In this document: in pieces, positions 23,701-37,394 of the stretch | How positions within the stretch are numbered: position 1 is the stretch's first letter | Layout: each line of letters begins with the position of its first letter | DNA from: Rhea pennata | Taxonomy: Eukaryota; Chordata; Aves; Rheiformes; Rheidae | Direction: 5' to 3' | Assembly: GCF_028389875.1 (NCBI RefSeq) | Contig: NC_084663.1 | Location: forward strand, 208,413,876 to 208,477,875 | DNA length: 64,000 bases | The notes under the pieces: generated by a model | The model's input: only the letters and a program-made list of their open reading frames with translations | Database searches by the model: none | What the model was told of the DNA's origin: nothing | Translations under genes and position numbers: made by a program

Positions 23701-26700
23701 GCTAAATCCCACCGTGGCTGGATAAATCCAAACTACAGCGGTTCTCTCTAAATGAAGTATTCCTCCTTCCCCATGCTAAACTGTTGTGCAAGTTGCTTGA
23801 CACTTCTGCATGGTGCTTTTTACTCCACAGCAGGGCCTGCATCCCCTGGTAGATATAGGGATTTTTTTTCCCAAAACATTCTGTGGTGTTTGTGGATAAA
23901 AAGCTTTTCTATCAAATGTATGGTGTTGACAATGTGTTTGTTTGAAGAGAAACAACTCAGCTTGAGATCCAAAGCTTTGTGTGTACAGCACTTACTTTTT
24001 CATTCATTTGGTTGCTTTCAAGCTTTTCTCATTTCAAGCTCCTTCAGTTGGCATAAATCCTTAAACACTTAGATTTGTTTGTCTATTGCTTACAAAGCAG
24101 AATTCTAGTGTACAGAGCTGTGGAACCTTGGAAATAAGGAAGCTTGCAGAAATTAAGTTAGATCAATATTTTTTCCTATTAATAACCACAGAATTTCTCA
24201 CTTTGGAGTAGACATCCCACTGGGGCAGAAACAGCAAGAGAAAAATGAGAGGAAAGCTTTGGAGCCAAACAGACCAATGTTAACGGCTGAAATCCAGAGA
24301 ATAATCCCCAATTCAAGCCAGGACTTTTTACTTTTAAAATACACTGCTATTTAGCAAGTCCAAAAGACTAATTCTGATTTTTGTTTAAGAAAGTTTGTTT
24401 TTGAAAAGGCCTTACACAATTTGAACAAGAGCAGAGGGATACATCTAGGAACTGCCCGCAGTGGGCAATCAGTAGAGTGAGTCAGAACTCCTCAGGGCAC
24501 AGGCTCCAATTGTCCTGAAAATGGGTTTATTAAATGCCTCCCTACCATCTAGCAACCTAACGAACAGCCAGTACTTAGCTGTTCAAAATTCATATCACCT
24601 CACAGCAAAGTACAGCAACATGAACCTCCCTTTGAAGAAACTAGAACAGAATTTAACCTCATTAGAAACAAGGAAAGTGAAGGCTGAGTAGAGAGCAAGC
24701 AGCATGCACTAGTTTTTGTATCTGACTGAAATACTTCCTTCACTTTTTGTCCATATAGGAAGGTGTTTCAGACCAATTTCTGGTACATTACTAGTATGCC
24801 TTGCTAGAATAAAAACATCTCTTGGTAGTGGAGTCTTAAGTAATTTTGTTAAAACTTAACCCAATTATCACTAAAATAAGGGAACAATTAGTAGTGGTAG
24901 GAAAGCCCCTCACGCTACTTCTCTCTTTCCCATATCAAAGAGGAAGAGGAACACAACACCAACTCTCTGCAAGACTATCACCAGAGCAACAATTTTAGTC
25001 ATCAAGATCTTGTGTTATAGCTAGAGCTTGTTTAGACTTTCCTTTCACGTGCAGGAGACAGTGCTTTGGCTTCATAAAAGCTGGACAGATTTACCAGCAT
25101 GAGAAACCTGGACTTTGGCCACAAGATAAGCAGGAATCCACATGGGAAGAAAATTACTTTTGGCAAAATCCCAAGCTAAATTCTTGTTTTAGAGACACAC
25201 AACCAATGACAGAACAGTTTGTTTCTTTGGTCACTGCAGATTGATCATCTTACTCTCAAGTGAAACATAAAGCACCACCATCATTTATTCAGCTGGAATG
25301 TTGGAAACAGATGCTTTGCTACTCAGAGCAGGCTCTCTGCACTGACAGCCCAAACTGATGGAAGACACTACTCTGGAAGCCAAAGCAAAGCTCACCTGAA
25401 GACGATGTTGCTGTGTGAACTGATGTTTTTCCCTCCATACATGGAAAGAATCCAAGAGGGCCGAGGCCTCACTCCCCACAGTCTGAAACACTCTTCTGAA
25501 AGTGCATCAAAGTCCCATTTCTGAGGCTCAAACATGTCATTGACACCATCTGTGCACATGGGCATCACCATCTCAGTGCAAGCCTGAAAGAAAGAGCAGG
25601 GCAACAAGATGTATTCATGGGAGACTGTCCAATAACTGCAAGTGCAATATTTAAATGTAAAGCTCAGACAGGATTCGATCAGTGATTACCAAGCTATCAG
25701 AACACAGATAAAGCAAAGGCTTTATTTTCAACCTTAAACTATTCCCTGACCTTAGTAGTAGTAGCTAGAAAAAGGAAAAGCAAACAAACAAACAAACAAA
25801 AATGCTATAGCGTGGAGGTCTCATACTGCCCACCAGGGTAACTACACAGTCCATTCTTGCTTGTCTTCTTTCCCAGGTGCCTTCAGAAGCACATAGGAAA
25901 CAAGCTGCAGATTGAGGAAGTGATTTTGATGAGCCCAGCCGCCATATTCTTTGTTACTCATGTGGTGGAGAAGTGAACACAGCCCTAACTTCCTCAGAGA
26001 ACAACTCAAAAATCTGCACATTTCCTGGGGCCGCCAGGTGCAAAAACCAGGAGGAAACGGCCAGGAGTAGACTGTCACAGCCTGAACACCAATTCAGTTA
26101 GCTTGGTTGTGGAAGCAGCTGCCCTTCTGCTCAGAAGAGAGGTTTGTATACAAAGTGTTGCACATGCTCCATAACGGAGATAGAGAGCAGAATGCCCTGG
26201 ACCCTGTGCTAAAGAGATGCCCATTTTTATTGCCAGCTTGATAGGAGAGAAGGGGTCTCGAGGAGCTACAGCATAAATAGCTTTATTTGAGAGAAATCGG
26301 TATCAACATATCCTGGCATATTTGCATACACAAATTGAAGGGTGTGAGGGGAGAAGATGACTAAGATGCTGCTTCTGTGCATCATTTTCCAGTTAGTATA
26401 TAGAATTGAAACTCAGTCAGGCAGATAACAAAAGACAACACGGACTTCTGGGGAAGTAGTTTCTCTTGTGCACTGCCCTCCCCCAGCTACAGCCATACTT
26501 GCTTCACATTCACATTTTTCATCATTAAATTACTTTATTATAATAGTCCTTTTTTTTCCCCTGTATGTTTTCTATAGGACAGAAATTAATATCAAAAACC
26601 TATTTTTAATAGGTAACTATTTTCTACAATGACAGCATAGCATAGTGTTCATCACTACTCTTAAAGAGAAAAACATACAGTTTGCAATTGTTTGGAGAAC

Positions 26701-29700
26701 ATCTAACAACATGAACTGCCCATGAAACTATGAAAATTGATCATAACCTCATTCATTTTCAGTTCTAAATCCAGCCTGATTTTGAAGGCTTGGGTTGTGT
26801 TTAAAGCTATATATCAATAAGCACAGAGTAGTGATTCTGCTGCAGCCCCATCAATTTAAATCTGGCCTAGTGTGTTGCCAGTGGAATGACTTTAATTCCC
26901 ATGAGCTCTAGCCCCCCAAAAAACTCAGGGAGTTGAATTTGGAGAATGGAGCACATACCTGATAGTACCAACCCATCTGTCCCAGATTCTTTGTTGCAGT
27001 CTGAGACATGTCAAAGCACGAGGCTTCTCCTGAGTAGTTGTAGTAGACGTTTACTGCCTGGAAAACATTCTGCAGCAATGACTTGTCCGGAAGACTGGGA
27101 TCCGTCAAGAACTTGCAGACTACCTATTACAAAGAAGGAAGATGAGAATCTCAATCTAAAGAGATACAGATTAAAACATTATACCTGATGGGATATCAGT
27201 TTCTTTTGAAAGTACAGTCTTCTGTACTTCCAGATAGTGTCTTCCTATGCAATTATATACCCTAAGTATTATCATAAAAAAATTACAGTATTCTATTATG
27301 CAGTGCATTCTACTACGAAGAACCTGAAACTGTTTCCTGATTTAGAATTTAAGGAGTAACTTAGCTTTTCAATTCAATGTCCAGTATTTAAAATAGAGAA
27401 TACTTAATAAAGAATAAGTGGCTCTCCTGGAATGAAAGCTATTACATGCAAATATATGACAATGAAGTCCCAGGCCCAAATTGGGGTTCTCTGCAATTTG
27501 CCATAGTATAAATGGAAGCATCTATGTCAGGAAAGGTATACATATACATATATATACATATATAAGTGCTATTATATAACAGTATTATAATATTTGTACT
27601 TCTTCATATTTGGAAAATATAAGGTGGTATAATGAGAAACTGTTTTGCTGCTGAAGAATTAAGAGCACCCTTGGGTAAAGTTAAATTCAGAATCTTAACT
27701 ATGGACAGATCACACTAGAGCAGAAAAAAAAATACCCAGAAAACCCCCAAACCACTGCACCAGAGATTTTTTGCCTCACAAAATGTAAAATAGACAATAT
27801 GCTTCCTGGCAGAGCTTCCTCCTTACCCCTCTCTCATAGAATTGGGGTCAACACAAGGACAAAGGGCAAAGACTATGTATTTGAGCTGCTAGCCCATTAG
27901 CAGAATCCAAAATTATTCCTGCAAGAAGCAAAGGATGCACTGCAACTCTAGAGCTGTTCAAGCACAGGGTTATATGTGCAAATGGTTGACTTACAGGATT
28001 CCTACTAGTTCCATCTGTTACCGGTTATTAACAGATCGTTACTGGAAATTAAGTAGCAAACTGTGCATCTTCCAAGAAATGAATTTATTATCCATTTCTC
28101 CCCCATTTAATCTTTTCCCTCATTTTTATCATGGAAGCTCAGGAACTGATCTCTTCCTTCTTCCTAACAGACAGGGCCAACACATAAGTCTCATATTTTG
28201 CCATTCCAAGACGGTTTTGTTATTTGGCTAGCTTAGCCATCTACTCTGAATTTAGCAATTACTGGTTTGGAAAACTCTCTCTCATGAAAATACACACTGC
28301 AGACAGATGATAGTACAGAGGGCTGCAGACAACCCTGTATCCGAAATTCAGACGGTGTGGTGAAGCAGAGATCAGTATTTGTGAGAGAACACAGGCAGCC
28401 AACACTAGAGAACAGATTAAGTGATACATATTCAGCTACTCTAACATACTTTTCCCCCTTTTTCACCATCAGTCAGATCAGAAATCCTGTTTCAGAGAAA
28501 GTACTGGCACAGTTTGTGTCACTCAGATTTCATACATTACCATTGTCCAAAAAAGCAAACACCTTTTCTATTTTAGGTTTTACTGAGTTATATCTCAAAC
28601 AGAAACAGTGGTGAAGGTGAGCACACTTCTCATGTTGCATTAGGTTGATAAGAAAGCAGAAATTATCTGAAAGTGTTCATACTGTCCTCTGAAGACAGCT
28701 ACACAGGATTGATGAACATCCATTCCTTTCTCCATTAGTCAGCTCTAATCAAGAGGAATTCGATATCTTCATTTTATTTGTAACAACCACAATTTAGCAG
28801 CAAAAATACTAAGTGTCATTTTATCCATCTCACTTGCCTTCACAGTAACCCAAAGACATGCAGGGAATTCAGACACTAACAAGAACAAAAATTCCAAGAA
28901 AACAGAAATATGGGAGAAAGCACTGCAGAAAGCAAGCTTCACAAATGACATTTTGCTAGTGTGATAGTTCTGCTTAGAGAAGTGACTCTACAAGGAATAC
29001 ACTTGTGGGGAACCTCATTTCCTCTCATTAGTTTGCTCCCATCAAAAGGGACATAGGTTAGACATTTTCTCTTTGCAAGCTCTGCCAGCTAAGCTTGGTA
29101 TCAGAATCTCTAATGGCATATGCTTTTTCTGTGCAGCATTTATCCTTGAGAGTAGTTCTGCAGGCCAGCTGAGATTTTTCAGTCATTTCTGCCACTTTTC
29201 TTTCTCTAGGTTCTTGATATAATCTATTAACCCTACAAACAGCAGTTGGTCAGCAAAACAGCTGATATACAAGAAGGCATTGCCCCTGGTTCTCCTTTTT
29301 CAGCTCTGTTGTCTTTACAGAACCAAAAATGAAGAGAAAAGATGCATACAGAAGGGGAGAATCAGTTAAACTCCTTCAGCAGTAAAACCAAGCAGAAAAG
29401 ACTTCAACAGCCCAAGCTCAACTGAGGTCTAGAGGATATAGGCTCTCAGTTACCTGTATAGGCCAAGCTGGCAGAGGCTGTAAAAAGTCAGCTTTGTAGG
29501 GATAGTCTACCATAGCCAAGTTTACCCATGTTTCACTCAGCCAGCTCTTCAATATAGCAGCATCCTGAAGATTTTTTAATGGGCTGCACAAGTGAAATGT
29601 GCTGGAAAGCCACTGCAAACCTGCATCTTAAAAACAAAAACAAACACCCATGGAATTAACATTTAATGTATCCGGGTCAATCACACATAGGTCAGCTCTA

Positions 29701-32700
29701 TTTTTGTTTTAAAAAATTATATATTTCCCTTAGTTTAACTAATCTATGAAATTATTCCATATACTTACAAACATAGCAGACTAAAATTTATTCAGCATCT
29801 ATTTCAGTGAAAGGAAATATCCATATGCTGAAACGTACAGATTGTATGTCATAACTAAGATTTAACTTTATGCAAAACAACTTAAAACAAACCCCCCAAA
29901 AATCACAAAAATATCCCCCCAACACATACATTTACAAGGCACTTGGCATTTTAAGAAAGGAAGTAACATCCTCTGAGGAAGGAAAAATCATTTTGAATCA
30001 ATTGGTTCAAAATGCAGGGCCTCTTATTTGATCTTCCAGAAATATGCTTGCTTTTTCTTCCATTATTTTAGCTGATCTAGAATTCATCCATTTCAGCTTC
30101 CCACACTAGTCAGCTAACTTGTGATACCAGGCTTTCTCTTGTAGGATTAGGAACTGAAGTAGCAAGAGAAATGGGTTTTTGAGTGTTTGGGGTTTTTTTT
30201 TTTTAATTCCTGTGCTGTACAGTGACCCCAGTTGATAAATTCACTCAAGCATCAAACTATAAGAACTGTTATTATTTTCTATTTCCAATTGCCTCAGTTC
30301 CTATTTAAACTACTTTTTAGAATAAAGACACCGTTCATTCAACTTTGCCAGAAAGGAATATGAGTCTTGAAGTTCTGGTCTGGAGTCAGCTCTTACCTGA
30401 TCTTAAGTGATGTTTGGATGTTCTGAATCACAGATAAGTGAAGCAACTGATCCAACAAGACAGACCGATTTAAAAAAATAACACTGAGTCCATTTCAGAG
30501 TTTTGCATGACTAAGTATAGCACCTTCTCCCCCCCCCAAAAAAAACACCCCACAATATATATACAAGTGTATGTCATAAGCAAGCTCACTGATTTTATGA
30601 AATCATAATACAATTCAGACCATAGTTACCCTTGAAAGAAGTATTGGTGAGATCTTACCTGTTGAGGAAAGACGGTTAATGGCATTCCAGGAATTCCGTA
30701 TGCTTTCTGAGCAGCCCTTCCCACTCTTTTTAAAATCATTAGTTACTATACTGAAGTAAGTGCCACAAGGAACCAAATCACCAAACTGCCAGATTGGGGC
30801 TGAGGCTGCCAGAGCTCTACAAATGCAGAGAGGATTGTCTGGTGAAACATATGCATTCTGAACCTCTGCAAAGCGATCTTCCCTCCTTTCAGCAATACCA
30901 TCCCCACAGCCACTAAGTAGCATTTATAATTCTGCTCAGACACTCACTCCTAGCTAAACTAACTAAAACGTTGCAAAGCTATTCCACAGGTCTGCATGCA
31001 AAGGCTATTGAAGGTTACCAATCTCAGATGCTAACATAAAGGTATCAGTTGATACATAAAGTAGAAATTTAGAGATCACTTACTTTATGTGTCATTCTCA
31101 TTGAGCCTCTAAGGCTTTCACATAGGCCTTGTTCAAACTCAACTAAAGTGAGACTCCCTGCCCACAAGAACCTATTCTCTAGCAGACAAGGGGGGGATTA
31201 TTATTGTTTACCAGGGGGGCAACTGAGGCATTAAAGAGATTAAAGACCTGCCTCAAGTCACCAGGAAGTCTTATTACTGAATTAAGAATTCAACACCAGA
31301 CTCTGGAGTCTGGTGTCACAAGAACATTTTGCAATAATACTGAATGCAGTTCAAAGGGGTAGGGGGTGGTGGAGAGGACAAAAATCAAAGGACACTAAAG
31401 AAGTTAGTTACAAATTCAGTGTTCATAGTGACTGTTTTTATAAAACTAACAAATAGATCTGAAAAGACACACCAGCTAGTACTTGCTGACCTACAGTTGT
31501 CTTTATAAGGAAGAAGTACCTCTTCTCAAATTCAAAATGACTTAACTCCTCCTCCTAAAGGTGAAAAATTCAAGTCAGCTTGAATTATGGTACTTGTCCC
31601 AGTGCCATAATATTTACAGCACTGAAGTTACAAATGCTGAAGTTACAAACGCCCAGAATAATAACTGCTCTGTACTCAAGGAGGACAAGCACACTCACCC
31701 AACTACCACGTGGGGGTACTTCATTCTAAACCAAGCTGCAAGCATTCCTCCATAAGAGCCTCCAATAGCAATGACAGGACTAAAACGAGCTCCTACAATG
31801 TTTTCCTTTAAGTACTCAATTAGTACCGCAAAGTCTGCCAGAGCTTGTTCTGACGTCAGGTAATTCAGATGCTTGGAATCCTGAGGCAAAGAAAGCAGAT
31901 GATACGCAACACGGGAAAGACTTACAAAAGCAGCCCTTCTCCTCCTTGTAGGAGCTACTGAGTTCTAAATCTGTGTCTGATAACAATGAAATATTCTTTG
32001 TAGGTATTCCTTAAAATGCTAAAAAACACCAGACTTTTTTTAAACATCCTAGAATTGAGGGTTAAAAAATTGGATAGTTGTATACCTCTAGCACATCTGA
32101 ATCTTATTCATCTTACTCAGGCAAGCAGTCATTGCACTGGCACGAATTACAATAGGCAGAATTATTTTGATATAGATCACATCTAAAGAGGAAAAGAAAT
32201 AAGACACTTACACTGAAAGACTCATTTCCAAAGGGTAAAGACTCTCCATAATATCTATGTTCGGCAAATACTAACATGGCACTAAGTTCTTCAGCCACAT
32301 CCCACATAAAGCCCTGGTAAGAACAAAAAAAAAGACATTTTAACAAGTTGAGAGTGAATTAGTCCAAATGGGCTGCTTTCAGTCCAGGTCAATTGAACAC
32401 ACATTCTTTGATTAGGAAGATAACACTATCAAAATACAACTAGAAAGACAGAGTGCAATTTGCTTTTACGGTATCATTGAAGTAAGAAAATACACAAGGC
32501 AGATATCTACCAGGAAACATGCAAAGGTACTTGTATAAATAAAAATGCAGCAAAACAGTTAGCAGCATTGTTTTGAGGGTACACTCAGACAATCCTGCCA
32601 GAAGTCCTATGGCACAGGCTTAACCCCAAGGAGGAGGGGGGAAAGAATCCCCCCATTATTTTGATTTCTATGGACTTTGAATACTACCATGAACCCCTTA

Positions 32701-35700
32701 AACCCCTTAAAACCTTTTCTGTGTTTTCTATTAGCTTACTTCTCCTTCTGTAAACATAACCATCATTGTAAACTTTCACTTTAAACTATATTCTGACGCT
32801 GTCTCCTTGCTCTTCCATATTTTTCAGTAAACCACTACTGAAAAGCAAGGATTGTAATTCAGCAACAACTTGTTTTATATGTACCGTGTTATTGCAGAAC
32901 CATGTGATGTCTCCTTCATTGCCTGTATAAAATAGTATTGGTCCATTTCCTTTCTTCCAGTGTTGATCTGCTATTAGATATCGCTGCTGGAATGTAAGAT
33001 TTTCATCAAATCCAAAATGATCAATCTGTCAAAGCAAGAAATAATATCTTCAGAAAACTAAAACAGATCATGCAGTGAACTGCAAGTGGTGGCAGTTACT
33101 TTGCTGAGGAAAAAAAAGAAAAGTTTTAGTAAGATCAGAAAATCTAAAACTAAATTCACTTACATTCTTGGATTCCTAATGCATCAAAATCTATTTTCCT
33201 CTGCTTTATGAAAGGAAATCAACCAGGATTTTAGGTCTATACATTAAGAGAGAAGTGTATTTTCAGGTACAAGATACACATGCCGTTTTTACAGTACTAT
33301 ATGACATGGAAATGTACTGAATGCATTCAGGAAAGCAGAAAGATCTGCTGAGGGATCACACAGTATTCTGAGACTGTACTAATAAGTAGAGTCATTGTCC
33401 GCCAACATCTACAGTCTTAGAAAAATTCCTGACTAACCTTAGCATAAATAATATAAAAAAATAAACTTTCACCTTCTCTGTCTTTTGGCATAAAGTTGAA
33501 ATTTAAACAGATTCATGTCAGAATGCTGTGCGTGCTTTTTTGTTTAATTCTTAGGGGGAGAAAACTAAATTCTCTAAAACTAAAACTAAATTCTCTGCAG
33601 ATCTTATGCTATTGACAGATTTTGCAGATAGTTTTGTCAAGTGCTTCCCTCTCATGGCAATTTTCATTAGTTCACATACCCTCCAGCATTTCGCCTTTCC
33701 ACCTCCCTACCACTTTTAGAAATAGTCTAAGACATCATTTAAAAAACTCAGACTCCATAGTGTTAGCTTTATGGCATCGTTAGAAATACCCTTTCAATTC
33801 CTAAGGTCAATTTTTCAGCTTTCATTCATATTGCTTTGTATGCACTATCCTTGTCGACCCTTTCGCAGTTGTATATCTATACTTGATACTTTATTGAAAT
33901 TGCTTTTATAGGGCAACTTGCTGCATGGGCAAAATCTTATTCTGGAATCAAAACACCCACACAGGCTTTTACATAAAAACAAAAAAGCAACCAAACAAAA
34001 AAAACCCACTCTTCCAGAAGAGCTATGCTTGTTAGTTTTCAGGTATTCTCGAATCCCAGAGCATCACTATTTTACTCATCAGTTGTAAATGACCTGTGAT
34101 TTTTCTGTTTTGACTTTTATCCGCACAAAGCATCACCTTTTCTTTCCATCCTGTTTTGTGCTGGCTCAATCCATCTGACTGCACACGTCAGAGCTGCCGG
34201 TGGTAAGAGCCTGACATCTGCTGGCTTAAACATCTCCGCTCATCCCATCTGCCTTTATGCCAAACTGCCAAATTCCTCAGCTGCCCTAGGAACAAACTTT
34301 TCAAATTTTGTCCCTTTTGAGAAGATCTGTAGGTTAATGTTTAAAAAGAAGCAGACCACATCAAACTCAAGCACTAGCTGCTACTGTAGTGAACTAGCTG
34401 CTAGGCAGATTTCTCCAGCTCCAGAAAGGGAGCCTGACTCTCGACCTCCAGGATCCAGCTACTCTACACAAGAGGTCTATGCCTACTTGGGCTACAGAGA
34501 ATCTAGGAACTTATTTATGCTAAACACTGCTGCAAGTTGTTGTTTTTTTTCCCATTCCCCTAAACTGTCTTAAAGCTTACCCACTGTTGGGCCTAAAGAT
34601 CAGGCTCAATCAGACTGAAGCAAGGAGACAGCTGTGTGTTGCAGTTCAGTGCTATCTGAATAGCAGGAACAGTTGAAGGTCTGTGTATTATCTTGATATA
34701 CAAATAAGAGAGACAAGGTCCTCATCCTGAATGAGTTAACCTCATTGACTATTTCCAAATCTAAAACTATTTTACGCACGTTCTATATTTTTGCTCAATG
34801 GGACAATTTGCTACTTACTCATAAGCACAAGGCAATGTTATTGTGCACATACTTAGAGGATTTTTCACTGATTTCAGGTCTTGAGAACTTATGCTGAATT
34901 AATTTTACATGTGTAACTACCATGGTCTTTGGTAAAATTCAAGTATGTATGTATTTTTCCTGAATACTTACTCTGGATACTGAATACTGAACTTACTCTT
35001 TAGATAGTTGATTTACTAGTTTTCTTCTGCTGTGATCTGTCTGTACTTCCACTAAACAGAGAAGACCAAAACCCCAGTACTCCAGTGAGCGTCTCTCAGT
35101 AACGACAGGGAATAAAGAACAGGAATTTAAGTTCTCCTTTGCCAGTTTTACTGGCAAAGTTGACTAAAGTGGCATGATTCCACCCCTTGATTACATGAGA
35201 CATACTGCAGGCTCACTCATTGCCATTAGTCACTTCTTTCTTCTTTCCCATTCCTCCCTCAACCTGTAAAATTTGCATAGGCTTTGGCAGCTAAACTGCC
35301 TCTGTTCATTCTATTCATAGCACAAATCATAGAAACAACATAACAGATAACTGAGACCCAAGTCCAAATTTCTTCTCACTGCCCCCCCAGAACCTATTAC
35401 TCAATAGAAGACCAAGAAGTTTACTGCTAGATGATGCAGTTTCTTATCCTGTAGCAACTTGTCTTTGCAAGGGTAAGATACATAGCACTACCAGAAAATA
35501 AAACCTAGTATCTGTAAAGCAGAGAGAGAAAGATGCCGTAAGGACTAGTTACTGACAAGAAAAAAAGAATTTCGGAATCCAAAGGATCAACGTGCAATTT
35601 GGAAGTGTACAGCGGAATAACTCCTCACAAGAGCAGCTATGTTTGAAAACATGCTAGGACAGGCTGGGGAAGCGTAAAATTGTAAAGTGAAACATTATGG

Positions 35701-37360
35701 TACAAAAGGAAAGCTGTAATCCAAGAGCAGCAGATGGAGCTATCGCACAGCCAAACTGCACCGCAGGAACCTACATGGCTCCCACAGGGGAGCTACCTGT
35801 TCTCGTTCAGTAAGGAGTTTCTTCTGCTATGTGTTAAAGAACAGACACACAAGTAAATGCCATCGTGTGTTGAACTATATTCTACAATTCAAGTCACTCA
35901 AATTTTTGGTGTTTTTTTTTTAAACAGATTTTATTAAGAAGTCGAACCAGATAATTTTTTTCCATACTTATGCAAAAGGAGTAAGACAAGAACACCCACT
36001 TTTACAACCAAACTGACTAATGAAATAGAATAGACCAACAGCAAAAGAAAACAGTTTAATACACATTTCAATACAATAAGTGCTGGTTAAGAGTAACACT
36101 GGCAAAAGCATATTAACATATATAAGACATTTCATAACTACAGTTACTACCAGGATGAGATTACATGTCAATAGCAAATGCAAGGTCCTGAGCCACCTCA
36201 TATAACTCTGAAGTTGCTCTTTGAGGGGGGAGTTAAACAAGATTACATGCAGAGGTCCCCTCCAAACCATAATAGTCTAAGATTCATCTAAGACATAGAT
36301 GTCTGAGACGTCATAGATCAGGCTAATACAGCCTCAAATTTTCAAGCTTCCCTGAACAGTGCTACTTAGTAAAATGGTTAGAAATAAGAATACAATCATC
36401 AGCAGCAATACAAACCATACTCTCCGAACTACAGTAGCATTTTAGAAATGCAGCTATGATGCACACACAAGAGTAGTTCTGACACAAATTGTCATTCGTA
36501 ATTTTGGCAGTACCATTCTAAAAGAAGATAAATATAAGAAAAGAAAGGGTACTGGAAGTAAGAACTTAAGTTTAATGCACACTTCTCTAAACTAAGATGA
36601 GCAGAATAGGAATGGTTTGGAGAGCTGCAGCCCTAAGAAAAGGGAAGCAAGCAACAAACTGTTCAATGTACAAAAAAATCTTCATTATTAAAAGAGGTCA
36701 TCTCTTTTTGTCTATAGTTTTGACCCAAAAGTTGCACAAGGCTTTTGGGAAAAACACCTACATATAAACAACAGATTGCTCGGTAGGCAGCCAACTCCAG
36801 ATGGAAGACTGCAGCCATTTCACAAAGCACTGCCGCAACTGCTGAGAACTACGCATACTGAGCTTGACTGAAAATACAGGTAGGCAGCACAAGCCATTTT
36901 GTCTGAGGCTGATGAGAGCTCCAGATGCCAGGTTCAGGTCAGTCACTTTGCTCTTCCAGCTCAGAACTCCTCTCTGTAATGAAGTACAGCTCATTTGCTC
37001 AGGATGTGGAGCTTTTTCTGGACTGGTCCACTGAGCAAATTCTCATTGGAAGGAAGGCCACAGCCTTCCTCATCACCTTCCGCTCTAAAAACCAAGGCCC
37101 ATTTCTGCCTTTGCCTTATATGTACACGTGTATCATGTGCTCATGCTAAGCTGCCAATGATAATTTGTCTCTGGGGTTTTTGTGTTTTGTTTTGCTTTAA
37201 ATGGACTTCCCAGTCTAGCTCCTCTCCTACACACTTCTCCCCTGGAGAGCAGATGAAAAGACAAATGCACAACAGACGTTAATCTGTGTAATATACTTCT
37301 GGAAGTATTCAGAAACTACAGAAATGAGTGAAGTATAAAAGACAAAACATGACAAGGGGG

Positions 37361-37394
<34 letters not shown>

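Larger units (their letters stand above)
30817..31698 (-). other. PRCP: PRCP intron 4
   Basis: A 0.9-kb intron with GT/AG borders. It carries a MIR-like SINE remnant (31196-31320) with an 11-bp-arm palindrome inside it. Confidence 0.85.
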
